This document shows, piece after piece, positions 1 to 10,784 of a DNA stretch of 64,000 bases. The translations under genes and the position numbers were made by a program. The notes beneath the pieces are model-generated. The model did no database searches. It was not told the origin of the DNA and saw nothing but the letters and a program-made list of their open reading frames with translations. Positions within the stretch are counted from its first letter, which is position 1, and every line of letters begins with the position of its first letter. Origin of the DNA: Plazaster borealis (lineage: Eukaryota; Echinodermata; Asteroidea; Forcipulatida; Labidiasteridae); assembly GCA_021014325.1 (NCBI GenBank), contig CM037461.1, forward strand, positions 10,259,501-10,323,500, in the 5' to 3' direction.

Positions 1-3000
1 TTTACATTCATCTCTTTGTAATTCAGTTTCTGGACTGATTAATGCCCATGCATCTTCCTGTGGACCAAATTTCTGAAGAAGTTCTTCTGCATCCTCCAAT
101 AACCCAATATCAACTTCAAATCTGGATCGATTACTTTCCACAATTGACTTCACTGATTGTAAACTTTCAAGTACACTGACAAAACCATTGTTAAAAAACT
201 TCTCATAAGTTACAAACTGTGCTGGTTTCAAATGAACATCAACCCGGTAAGGAAGAAATAACTGCATCATACTATGATAATACTTCTCAGGAGACTTAGT
301 CACTGAAAATCTTGGATATCTAATGACAGCTGGATCAGTTCTAGAACGTTTTTGGATGTATCCCAAATCATTCTTCAGAGCAAACACTTGTGACTTTCTC
401 TTATCACTAGACACTTTGCATATGTTTCCTTGATATAGTACTCTGTATTCTGAACAAAATGTAGCTAAACACATAGATTCAAATAAACTTGTATCTGGTC
501 TTGCTTTGTAACGATCTACTTTACTAACCATCCACACATTGTCATTATCATCATCATCATCATCATCATCTTTCTCATCTTTATTAGTTGACTTGTTTTG
601 AATTACACTCAGGGGCAAACTCATTCGAACAGGATTTTCTCCTACAGGTACAAACTCTACTTTTCTTGAACATTCTTGAAGTCTTAGTGTACAGACACGA
701 TAAACTGCTTCTTGAGCTGACACTTCACGATTCTGCAGATAAACACTACCAATCTGTTTCATACTCTGCTTAGCATCTTGATTACCACTTTCTGCCTCAC
801 TCTGTGCATGCCTCAATAACAATCCCATCTCACGTTCAGCTTTAGACATATAAGACACTACATACGTTACACATGCATATACATCACTGATAAATTGAAT
901 GTCCATATTTGCATTCCAACATCTCAACAAGTCAGGATTATACTGATTGACCCATACATCTTGAGGTTCTCGTTTTAATACAAAAGTTACTTTCTGGGTT
1001 AACACATCATTTGCTTTCTCAAAATCATCCTGTGTGGTACCAATCTTTGTGAATATTTCATCAGTTGTCATGTGTTGATTTTCCTCATCATTAACAGCAG
1101 TCCATACTGATTTCAACAATTCCTTTGCATCATCTTCAGTTAGTGTATTATCTGAATTATCCTCATCGTCATCACTATCCATTGACATTGGATTAGCAAC
1201 AAATGTTCTCATGGATGGTGGCCTTGGAAAATTAAATCGACACTCTGTTCCCTTTTTTTTACATGATTTCGAATGTCACTTACTATGTTGCTGTACACTG
1301 CTTACAATCTCATTCAACTCTTCATCTTCTTGCTTTGATGGCAATGCACAACTTACATACTTATCAACAAACTCTGCCACTTCATCATCACTCTCTGTTC
1401 TCAACTTAGGTGCATCTTCAATCCAAAATAGACAATGAGTATGTGGTGAGCCTCTTTGCTGGAATTCTACTCGATAAAAATAATCTTTCACTTTCCCAAT
1501 AGGTGCTGCTCTTGACATTACAACATCTTTCAAAAATGTATGAAAACGCTTGTCAAACATTCTAGCCACAGTTACAGGATTATTTCTCAACAACAGACAT
1601 TTGTCATTCCAGTCCAATTCCTCAATATTCCTAGAGTCACCTTGTTGTCTGAGTAGTGTATTGAGTAATTCAGGCCATCTCATGTCAGCTGCAGAAAACG
1701 AACAAAACCATGTAGGTATACCAAGTTGTCTGATCATTGCCAACACATTTTTTTGAGTTGATTGCCAATATGGAGGAGTTCCTCTAATAGGCTTCAAAAA
1801 CTTGTACCCACTGTCTGATTTTAACATATCGTTCAACTTCTCCTTGTCATTAAGCATATTAGCAGTGACCTTTCCACCATCTTTTGTTTTCCCTGAACCT
1901 TTTCGCAATGCTATGGAGACACTGGAAATAACTTGTTGAATTTCAGACAAATATTGAGCATAGAATATGTACTGCGTACTTTGTGCAAATCTGTTATCAA
2001 CATTCATCAGTCTATTGTTAAGATATCTAGAAAGTGTTAACCTAACACTGCGCTCATCACTGAAAACTGGCTCACCTCTTGGAAACAAAACTGGGAAACA
2101 TTTAGCTTCATTACTTTTTTCCATTAAAAGTCTGATTGGACTATTCCCTTCACATGGTGCAACACAGTATACATCATCAAAATACTGATCCAAGATTTCT
2201 TGTCCAATATTTGCAGGCTGTAAACAAGTGTCCAATGGTATGCCTCGTAATCGTTCCTCATCTGTTTCTTGCTCATTGTCATTATCAACATTATCATCAA
2301 CTTTATCGTTAACTTCAACTTTGTGATCTTCATCTTGCACATCACATGCCTCTTCTAACAATGAATTACTCCACTCTGTGTCAATCTCAATATCACCATA
2401 CCACTTATTATTCTGTTTGAGATACTGTAAGGCAGTCTCTACATGTTCTTTGTTGACAAACTCATACTGGTAATAGCCTTTATAAGTCAACTTCCTCTTC
2501 AGCTTAACTCGAATCATCTGATCTTCACATTCAACCCTTGGTAATGATTTCACAGTTTCTGTAACATTTGAGGGTACACATACCACTGGCCCATGTACAC
2601 CATGTTGTCCACCTTTAGGCAATGCCATTAACTTCACAAATGGGATATTCAGTGCAATAAGATGCTCTTCTAATTTGTTTAATGTTGCCAACTCTTCTGG
2701 AATATCTGTCAGGTGTAAATTATTAGAATAAGCTTCTGCTGGTATTTTACCAATTAATAATTTCCTGTCACATCTGTGACATATCCACAAAGAAGACCTG
2801 CTTGATTTTGATACAACACAATCAGCTGTACAATTTCCATCACATTTATGGACATATTTCTCACAGATACAGTCACAACCCTTGTATTTGGAGTTATTAC
2901 ATTTAATGACTTGCTTTCGAAACAAAAGTCTCATACACACACAACACACATATTCAAGTCCATTTGATATTTCTTTCTTGAAATCACTCAACACATTATG

Positions 3001-4113
3001 GATATGATGTTTGTTCACCTTTTTCTGCATTGCTCGACTGGTGTTCTTCTTTGCAATATTCTGCCTGAAACGTGCATTACTCTTGTACTTCTTTTTGTTG
3101 TAGTCAATCACATTCTTCTTAAAATGTTCATCCTCTTGATATTTGGATTTAGAAGCATCAATGAGTTTGTTCCTATAACAATCATCAACATCGTATTTAC
3201 GAGCTGTCTTAACACTGTTGATTGTTGCTTTCTTGTAATCGGGATTGTTATGGTATTTGAATTTGATGGTATTAATAACTTTATTCTTGAAAGTTTCATC
3301 ACTTTGATATTTCATCTTACTTGCATTCTTCACTTTTCCTCTGAATTCTTCATTTTCCTTGTATTTCATCTTACTGGCATTCAACACCTCTTTCCTAAAT
3401 TCTCCCTTTTCGTTATATTTCATCTTACTGGCATTCATCACTTCTTCCCTAAATTCCTCATTTTCCTTATATTTCATCTTACTGGCATTCCTCAGTTCTT
3501 CCCTAAATTCCTTATTTTCCTTATATTTCATCTTACTGGCATTCATCACTTCTTCCCTAAATTCCTCATTTTCCTTATATTTCATCTTACTGGCATTCCT
3601 CAGTTCTTCCCTAAATTCCTCATTTTCCTTATATTTCATCTTACTGGCATTCATCACTTCTTCCCTAAATTCTTCATTTTCCTTGTATTTCATCTTACTG
3701 GCATTCATCACTTCTTCCCTAAATTCCTCATTTTCCTTATATTTCATCTTACTGGCATTCATCATCTCTTTCCTAAATTCTTCCTTTTTGTTATATTTCA
3801 TCTTACTGGCATTCCTCAGTTCTTCCCTAAATTCCTCATTTTGCTTATATTTCATCTTACTGGCATTCATCAGTTCTTTCCTGAATTCAACATTATCCTT
3901 GTACTTTGTTTTGCTACTGTTAATTTTACTCCCTCTACTTTTCTTATTTTCATGATATAATACTTTGCTAGAATGTTTCTTTGAGTCTATGACTTGCGTT
4001 CTGTAACTCTCGTCAGTTCTGTACTTTATCTTTTGCTGCTTCCTACACTTTGCTTTCTTCGCCTCTCTAAAATCAACATCAGTATTATATTTATCACATT
4101 TTCTTAAGCTCAT
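1..4113 (-). pseudogene. Helitron Rep/helicase ORF, N-terminal part, with one in-frame TGA
   Basis: Rolling-circle transposon replicase. The frame is open from the ATG at 4113 to a TGA at 1276-1278, then continues open in the same frame to the window edge, so a single nonsense codon breaks it. In order: an 18-residue repeat array (about residues 74-270), a Cys/His-rich stretch (about 390-470), the Helitron helicase-like N domain (about 640-760), and the HUH nickase motif [10 protein letters not shown] near residue 890. Past the TGA, the tyrosine motif region [13 protein letters not shown] lies near 843-884, followed by a poly-Asp run at about 543-570. The SF1 helicase must lie left of the window. 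Its ATG overlaps the end of the upstream ORF by 20 nt in another frame, so the two could be a frameshifted polyprotein. Helitron assignment is firm; an active copy is unlikely unless the TGA is read through. Confidence 0.85.
3300..3905 (-). repeat. 54-bp in-frame tandem repeat (18-aa [15 protein letters not shown] units)
   Basis: About 11 close copies of an 18-residue unit (consensus [18 protein letters not shown]), flanked on both sides by more diverged units of similar spacing. Copies ending EEVMN and EELRN partly alternate, which points to duplication of longer blocks. Charged Lys/Glu content suggests a helical, possibly nucleic-acid- or protein-binding segment; that is inference. ORFs on the opposite strand here are shadows of this repeat. 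Confidence 0.9.
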
Positions 4114-7100
4114 TATATTTTGCTCTCGCCATTTCTCTCTTTAGTTTTCTTTGTTTTACTAGATTAACTCGTTTCTTTCTCTTTACTTTGCAACATTTTG
4201 GCATTTCTGCACCATGTTTGCTGTCAATATCCTTGAGGTTCACAGTCTGCTTTGTACAATGAACTTTTTGTGCAGCAAATTCATCAGATACATCAAATGT
4301 CTCTGAACAATCGTCACGTACTTCATTAATATCCAACGTCTCTGGTGATAACTCATGAACTGATAGAACAACATCATAATGCACTCTGTGTCTATGATTC
4401 AGATAAATTCCCATACCACTTGTCACAGAATTTTGCTCAACATCCTTTGCTGAAAAATGGTACCAACTGCGGGTTTCATCATACGTGTATATATCAGTAC
4501 AGAGCATATGTGCCATTGCCATAATTTCAATCTCAGTAGCCCAAGTGCCAGAATCAAACATTCTCTGTCTCATTATATAATCCTCCACATTAGCAAATCC
4601 GTCTCTTAGAAAACATCTCAACTTATCAGCATTCTTCAACAAATGATCAACACAAGCAATTCTCAATTGTACATGGTTACTTTCAGTCCCGGATACAGCA
4701 AAAGACACAGCTCTAAAGAAACAATTACCATCACCTCTAATATTTGAAATAGCATCAGGTCTGCCCATTCGTTCACATTCGGCATAAAAGGAATCTGATT
4801 TCAAATGTGATGTTTCCAAACCAAGTGTTTCACAAACACCCTTCTTACATTCGGAGTTCAGTGGACAAAACTTCATAAAACCAGGTCCAGATTCTGCAAC
4901 TATTTCAACATCATCACAATCACCATGTGTACTTTCATAACAGTCTTCTCTTCCAATACTACATGTACTTGTCATACTCAAACCAACTTCACTTTTACAA
5001 AACTCTTCATTGACATCATCTACACCATTCTCACATGTAATATCTCTAGCTATGTTTCTATGTTCATGATCTCCTACTACATTAGGCAGTCCACAGTCAC
5101 TATAATCAATACACATTCCTGAGATGCTCCGATTGTCACTTTCCATTTCTTCATGTTTACATGTACATGTCACAACCTCACCATCAACACAGATAGACAT
5201 GCCAGTTAATTCATACTGCTCAGCATTTGACAAATTCATAGATTCTGCTAACTTTGTACAATACCTGTATACACCTTGCCATGTTGTTGCACGCATCACG
5301 ATACTTGATCCATTTTCAACCATACAGCCTTGAATACTTCTGGAATGTGAATCAAACACATAATATATTCCATCTTGAGCAATTACAGCAAATGTGTTTC
5401 CATGGAAACTTATGAAGCATGCGTGATATTTCTGAAGAGCTTGTTCTAGTACAGTATTCAATGGTACCATGTTAAATTCCACCAAACGATGAGCATTTTC
5501 ATCAAATGTCCCAGATACAGATTCATGATACTTCATATTATAGTGTGTGTCAAAAACATCTAATTCAGTTGGCAATTCATTAATCAACAAGTAATTATTG
5601 TTCATTGTTGTACTGTCTTGTAAGAAACCATACAGTTCATTCCCAGTCATCAAAATTCTATCCATGTCACTACACTTCCAGTTTTTCACCTCTTTTTTCT
5701 TACTGTACATCATTGAAGCCAGACAATTAGCAACACATTGTTTTCCACAATTAGAACCAAATCTCCTGTCACCTTGGTGAAAACTTCCTTGTGCAATAAC
5801 CCTTCCATCTAGAGCCAATGGATTAATTCTCTTCATACTCACACTGTTCTTTTTCTGATCTGTTACATTTACATTGTCTACTTCATTACTATCATCTTTA
5901 ACTTTATCTTCTTTGAAACATTTCTTTGTATACAGTCCAATGTGAGTTCTTTCAGAATTCGTACCATTTCTGTTTGATGCCTCATCATGCCTGACCTCTT
6001 TCACATGCTGTATTTTGCAAGTTTTTGTGCCCGATTTACTCTTTTTACTTTCAATACCATAAACAAGAGATAATGCTGATCTCTTTCTACTTCTCAGGTC
6101 ATATTGTCCACTTGCTTTAGGCACTGTATTTGCCATCTTTACATCCTTTCCTTTCAAGTCACTCCTGTATTTGTTCACTTCTCTCTGCTGGTTATTCATA
6201 CAACTCTTTGTTGATTTCAAACTTGTACTTACATTTTCCTGCACAACAGCCTTATGCTCCCCTGTGATTACATCCGCCATTAACTCTACAGCATTGTCAT
6301 CATTATCATCAGATACTGCTTGAAACAAATTGTCATCTTCTGGAATACCAAAGTCATGAAACAGACAGTCTGAATAATTTGAAAAGCCACATTTACGACA
6401 TATCCAAGTTAGATTTGCTTCAGATAGTGACTCATGCACATCTTTTGAAAATCCCATACAATCAATATGATACCAGATATTACATTTCTCACATTTAACT
6501 CTTCGATCATGACAATTACAGACCGTCTCACACATCCAACAAATTACATTTCCTTTGTACAAATTACCAATTTCAGCTTTGGTATTATTTCTTCCCTTGG
6601 GTTTTTCTTCAACACTACCTTCACACTTGCTTTCGGCATTTACATGTAGTTCAATTTTACATTCAGAAGTTTCTTGATGTTTAATATCATTCTTTAGCTT
6701 AGGATACATTTCTTTCTTCACTTTGGATTTTGTCATGCTGTTATCTTTACATTTAACTTCAGCATCTTTTTTTATTGCCATATCACTTAGGGGAGATGCC
6801 AACCCTAAAGCAACTTCTGCATCATTTCTGAGTGCCATATCACCTTGGGGAAATGTCAACCCCAAAGCAACTTCTGCATCACTTCTGAGTGCCATATCAC
6901 CTTGGGGAAATGTCAACCCCAAAGCAACTACTGCATCTTTTATCAGTGCCATATCACCTTGGGGAGATGCCAACCCCAAAGTAACTTCTGCATCACTTCT
7001 GAGTGTCATATCACTTTGGGGAGATGCCAAACCCAAAGCAACTTCTGCATCATTTCTGAGTGCCATATCACTTTGGGGAGATGCCAACCCCAAAGCAAGT

Positions 7101-7702
7101 TCTGCATCTTTTCTGAGTGCCATATCACTTTGGGGAGATGCCAACCCCAAAGCAACTTCTGCATCTTTTCTGAGTGCCATATCACCTTGGGGAGATGCCA
7201 ACCCCAAAGCAACTTCTGCTCTGAGTGTTATATCACTTTGGGGAGATGCCAACCCCAAAGCAACTTCTGCATCACTTCTGAGTGTTATATCACTTTGGGG
7301 AGATGCCAACCCCAAAGCAACTTCTGCATCACTTCTGAGTGCCATATCACTTTGGGGAGATGCCAACCCCAAAGCAACTTCTGCATCTTTTCTGAGTGCC
7401 ATATCACCTTGGGGAGATGCCAACCCCAAAGCAACTTCTGCATCTTTTCTGAGTGTTATATCACCTTGGGGAGATGCCAACCCCAAAGCAACTGAAGGAG
7501 GTGAAATGTCACATGAAGTTTGGGATACATGGGAGCACATAGAACGAGAGGAATGACATGACGAGATGGATGTGGGAGCAGTGATATGAGACTGAACATC
7601 AACAGACGGGGTAGACATACATCCTTTCTCAGCCTGCTGCCTGGCCCGAATTCGTCGTACAGCATCCCTTTTAGCTTTAGTTTTTGCACGGTAGTTAGGC
7701 AT
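4094..7702 (-). CDS. Helitron-associated protein with PHD finger, C76-like peptidase and OTU domains
   Basis: Open from 7783, but the likely start is the ATG at 7702 ([17 protein letters not shown], basic), since a plausible splice acceptor (acaaacag) lies just before it. Residue numbers count from 7783. Thirteen 19-residue repeats span about 95-338. A C4HC3 PHD finger (CWMCETVC...[12 protein letters not shown]...CRKC) is near 408-471. A papain-like domain (about 648-865) has [12 protein letters not shown] and GKQCVANC, resembling the C76-type deubiquitinase fold, with a possible His/Asp at YYVFDSHS. An OTU protease (about 1004-1141) has [11 protein letters not shown] and a terminal HYDVVLS. 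Key Cys and His residues of the OTU look intact. OTU domains are known in Helitron2/Helentron elements. The ORF is uninterrupted over 1.2 kcodons, unlike its neighbour. Confidence 0.8.
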   Translation of the reverse strand: MPNYRAKTKAKRDAVRRIRARQQAEKGCMSTPSVDVQSHITAPTSISSCHSSRSMCSHVSQTSCDISPPSVALGLASPQGDITLRKDAEVALGLASPQGDMALRKDAEVALGLASPQSDMALRSDAEVALGLASPQSDITLRSDAEVALGLASPQSDITLRAEVALGLASPQGDMALRKDAEVALGLASPQSDMALRKDAELALGLASPQSDMALRNDAEVALGLASPQSDMTLRSDAEVTLGLASPQGDMALIKDAVVALGLTFPQGDMALRSDAEVALGLTFPQGDMALRNDAEVALGLASPLSDMAIKKDAEVKCKDNSMTKSKVKKEMYPKLKNDIKHQETSECKIELHVNAESKCEGSVEEKPKGRNNTKAEIGNLYKGNVICWMCETVCNCHDRRVKCEKCNIWYHIDCMGFSKDVHESLSEANLTWICRKCGFSNYSDCLFHDFGIPEDDNLFQAVSDDNDDNAVELMADVITGEHKAVVQENVSTSLKSTKSCMNNQQREVNKYRSDLKGKDVKMANTVPKASGQYDLRSRKRSALSLVYGIESKKSKSGTKTCKIQHVKEVRHDEASNRNGTNSERTHIGLYTKKCFKEDKVKDDSNEVDNVNVTDQKKNSVSMKRINPLALDGRVIAQGSFHQGDRRFGSNCGKQCVANCLASMMYSKKKEVKNWKCSDMDRILMTGNELYGFLQDSTTMNNNYLLINELPTELDVFDTHYNMKYHESVSGTFDENAHRLVEFNMVPLNTVLEQALQKYHACFISFHGNTFAVIAQDGIYYVFDSHSRSIQGCMVENGSSIVMRATTWQGVYRYCTKLAESMNLSNAEQYELTGMSICVDGEVVTCTCKHEEMESDNRSISGMCIDYSDCGLPNVVGDHEHRNIARDITCENGVDDVNEEFCKSEVGLSMTSTCSIGREDCYESTHGDCDDVEIVAESGPGFMKFCPLNSECKKGVCETLGLETSHLKSDSFYAECERMGRPDAISNIRGDGNCFFRAVSFAVSGTESNHVQLRIACVDHLLKNADKLRCFLRDGFANVEDYIMRQRMFDSGTWATEIEIMAMAHMLCTDIYTYDETRSWYHFSAKDVEQNSVTSGMGIYLNHRHRVHYDVVLSVHELSPETLDINEVRDDCSETFDVSDEFAAQKVHCTKQTVNLKDIDSKHGAEMPKCCKVKRKKRVNLVKQRKLKREMARAKYNELKKM
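6770..7497 (-). repeat. 57-bp in-frame tandem repeat (19-aa [19 protein letters not shown] units)
   Basis: Thirteen units of 19 residues; one copy (near 7205-7255) is 17 residues, so it lost 6 bp but kept frame. Divergence is low, mostly S/G, M/I and K/S/N changes at fixed positions, indicating recent expansion by unequal exchange or slippage. Length changes are all multiples of three. The overlapping ORFs on both strands are shadows. Confidence 0.92.
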
Positions 7703-7859
7703 TATCTGTTTGTAACAAAAACCAATGAATTCAATGAAAGTTGTAACACAAAAGAAATTATTTATTTTTAGTTTATAAACCATGCTCCATATTTCACCAT
7801 TTTATGTCCATTTTATAGTAATTACGCAAACAAATCGTGCATGTTCCTGTACAACTACA

Positions 7860-8285
7860 AGTACTTCCTTCTTGGTTTGGCATGTCATAGTCGAGTTGTC
7901 AAACTCACTGAACACAAGCTCTGGTCTTTCTGTGTAGGTTTGAGTCCCAGTCTTGACATTAAGTGTAGTTTTAAAAACCAAGACACTTTTAAAAACCATG
8001 TTTGCCTTGTCCTACAGATGGGACGTACAACCATTGGTCCTATGTGTTTGTGTACTGCATGTAAAAGAACCCAGTTACACTTATCACTAAGGGAAGGATG
8101 TTGCCCCGGTGTTTCTGGCAGTGGCCGTGGAATGTACCACAGCAACTTGTAAGCCATTAGTAGGTACTACATAAATGGGTCTCATAATTCAAAACATAGT
8201 TCTGCTTATCCTGTTGAAAAAAAAAATAAAGAGCACTTTGATGTGCCTCTAGGGGTGTGATAAACACTATATAGGAATCCAGTAT
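7860..8285 (+). mobile_element. tRNA-headed SINE, diverged copy
   Basis: Aligns by eye with the better copy at 49395-49815: B-box-like GGTTTGAGTCC at 7939-7949, shared body (ATGGGACGT, TGTAAAAGAACCCAG, GTTGCCCCGGTGTTTC, CCACAGCA.CTTGTAA) and a degenerate tail ending in ACTATATAGGAA. The A box is decayed. Any ORFs here are non-coding. Confidence 0.8.
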
Positions 8286-8402
8286 TATTCATTTTCTATG
8301 AAAAAATTGTTTCTACAAAAGTTGTCAACATTTTACTATGGCATTTTTTGAATATTCGAGTACAAAAGAGTTGCATTTACATCTGTGAGTGATCCATTAA
8401 AT

Positions 8403-9270
8403 CGTCGCAGGTTTCACGAAGTGGCGTTTTACTCAAAAGTCATAAGTTTTATGAAAATTTGTTTAGTCACTATTTGGACTGCAAATACATTTATCTTTCA
8501 TTATACCAAATCTTAATCCTCAAATATGTTTAGTTTTGCAAATAAAGTAAACAACTTTTTATAAAATCTAAATAAACTAACATTTTTCATTTTCACAAAG
8601 TAACAGTTTGCATACGGGCAACGCGGTATGTGTATGTACACGTTTTCACGAAGTGACAGTTTGCATATGGGCAAGCCGGCATATGGTTACGAGTGCTTAA
8701 GCGCGTACAAGGCAAGACGACCCTCTGACACTTTTAGTTTTCACGAAGTGACAGTTTGCATACGGGCAAGCCGGCATATGGGTACGAGTGCTTAAGCGCA
8801 TACAAGGCAAGACGACCCTCTGACACTTTTAGTTTTCACGAAGTGACAGTTTGCATATCGGCAACTTGAACAATGCGCACTGTGTTTTTGTTAGTTTTCA
8901 GGAAGTGTCCTTTCTGTTTTTTGAACAATTACTCAATAAATATTAATTCATTTTTAAAAAGTAAGTAATTGGCTAGAACATTTATTTTTTTTGTTTTTTG
9001 TTTTTTGGCATATATATTTTTGCACCCAAGTACACTAGCCATCCACCGTCGGCAGCCGCACCCTTGTCTAGATGCTGAACAGGCTTTGACAAGTAGTAGA
9101 ATAGATGTAGATGTAGATCAACTTTCAAACACTAATTTTGGGGGAAATTCCCCGTTTTACAAATCCATCCAACAACGATATTAAAAGATCACCAACTTCA
9201 AATGCGATTATTTCTAAACCAAGTTTTACCTCTTTGGGGTCGGTCGCGTCAGTTCGTGAAACCTGCGACG
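8403..9270. mobile_element. Element bounded by an 18-bp perfect inverted repeat
   Basis: CGTCGCAGGTTTCACGAA at 8403-8420 recurs as its exact reverse complement at 9253-9270. The interior is AT-rich and carries a 95-bp tandem repeat whose units also begin with TTTCACGAAGTG, so the terminal sequence was copied inward. No ORF with recognisable transposase. Likely a non-autonomous DNA element; it lies upstream of the Helitron ORFs and could instead be part of that element's 5' region. Confidence 0.55.
8596..8860. repeat. 95-bp tandem repeat, 2 full plus partial copies
   Basis: Units begin TTTTCACGAAGTGACAG near 8642, 8738 and 8833. The first two are nearly identical over 95 bp; a diverged partial unit precedes them near 8596 and a truncated one follows. 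Contained in the inverted-repeat element. Confidence 0.85.
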
Positions 9271-9589
9271 AAATGTCTGCAAGAATTGTGACATGAAACA
9301 AGAAACATCTCAATCAGTATATAGACCGGCTCTCTGAACTATTGTATAAATGGTCCGTAAACAAGCACATTGTGTAACAGCTTCTAAGCACTATACATGT
9401 TGTGAACGCTATACAAATCAACTATTATGTTTGTGTGCATATTTTTTTATATATTTGCTTTTGTGGGGGGGGGAAATATTTTGGTGCCATGTGCATATCA
9501 TATCTGGGTTTTTTTTTTTACATGCATTGATAGTTTTTTAGAACACAATTAGGACCTACAATTAACATTATACTTTAGTACGTATCCCA

Positions 9590-9765
9590 TATGTGAAGGA
9601 TGAAGCAATACTAAAAGCCTCTTGTCTTAAGAACACAAGTATCAGGACCGAGTCCCGGGACTCAAACCCACACACACCGATGATCAAAAATACCAGAGCC
9701 TGTCCAGTACACTTGACAACTCACACACAACATGCCATGATCATGGTCCAAGTTTACTAGACCAA
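9590..9765 (-). mobile_element. tRNA-headed SINE, 5' part, minus orientation
   Basis: The reverse complement matches the head of the SINE at 49395: CTCTGGTATTTTTGATCATC, then B-box-like GGGTTTGAGTCCC, then CTTAAGACAAGA and CTTCATCCTTC. The body and tail are missing, so the copy is truncated. Confidence 0.65.
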
Positions 9766-10784
9766 ACAACACTTTTTTAACATGTGCACTTTGTTATTTC
9801 TACCTAGGATTCAATTGATTGCTCATTCATATTTATGAGTCATGACAATGCATTTGTAGTTAAATAAAATAGGATATAATCAGTGAACAAGTTTCAAAAC
9901 ATCCAATGCAAATTACACAATTAAAAACCCCAAAACAGGGATTGACTGCTCCACCAGTGAGTAAAAATTCATCTGCTGAGCATGCTGAGGTACCATTTTG
10001 TCAGATACATTTCTCAACAAAATTACAAATATAAATTTTGGACTTAATTCTGAACTATCAAAAATAGATGGAGGTAGAATTACCTCCATGGACTCTTCTA
10101 AAGTAAAAATTTCCATAATCTGCAGTTTGCGCTTTGTAGATTGGACAAAAACGTGCGCAACCGGACCTGTGCTGTTAAAAAAGCGTTGCTTTCGTTGGTT
10201 CCATTCTCGGGGTCCGGACCAAGACAAGAGCACGACAATCTAAATTAATAATATTACTAACTCGATTTGTATTTATTGAATTGACTTAAATACTCATACA
10301 AATAGTAGTAACGGTAATTAGTTCTAGTACTAGAACAAGATACACTCACTACTAAAATTTAAAAAATGCAAAACGACTACTAAATTATCAACGTAAATAA
10401 CTAACTATAAAAACAAATTCGTAACAAGTACAATTATCACCTACCATTCCAAACTACTGTATACAGTATGGTTCCACGCCAGAGAGCATGCAGCAGATGC
10501 AGAGTTCTTCCACCCCCGGCCCAACCTCATCCCCATGGTTTACTTTATTTCCAACCATTTTTAAGCGGTCAACCTCGTACTGCTCGACACACCTTGGGGA
10601 CGACGCTGCCTCCGAAGCCCTTTTCGAAACGACCAGCTTCGGCTTCGGATTCGGCTCAGGCTAGCTAGGCCCCTCAGTTGTTTTGACTATACGCGTGCTA
10701 TGCGTTCAGGGATTCAGACGAGAGAACAGAGCTGAAGCCGAATCCAAAGCCAAAGCCGGTCGTTTCGAAAAGGGCATGTCAGAA

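Noticed and set aside
2998..3960. Plus-strand ORFs of 320 and 198 aa, hydrophobic and repeated
   Set aside because: Antisense shadows of the 18-residue Helitron repeat.
6723..7556. Plus-strand repeated ORFs of 277 and 216 aa
   Set aside because: Antisense shadows of the 57-bp coding repeat.
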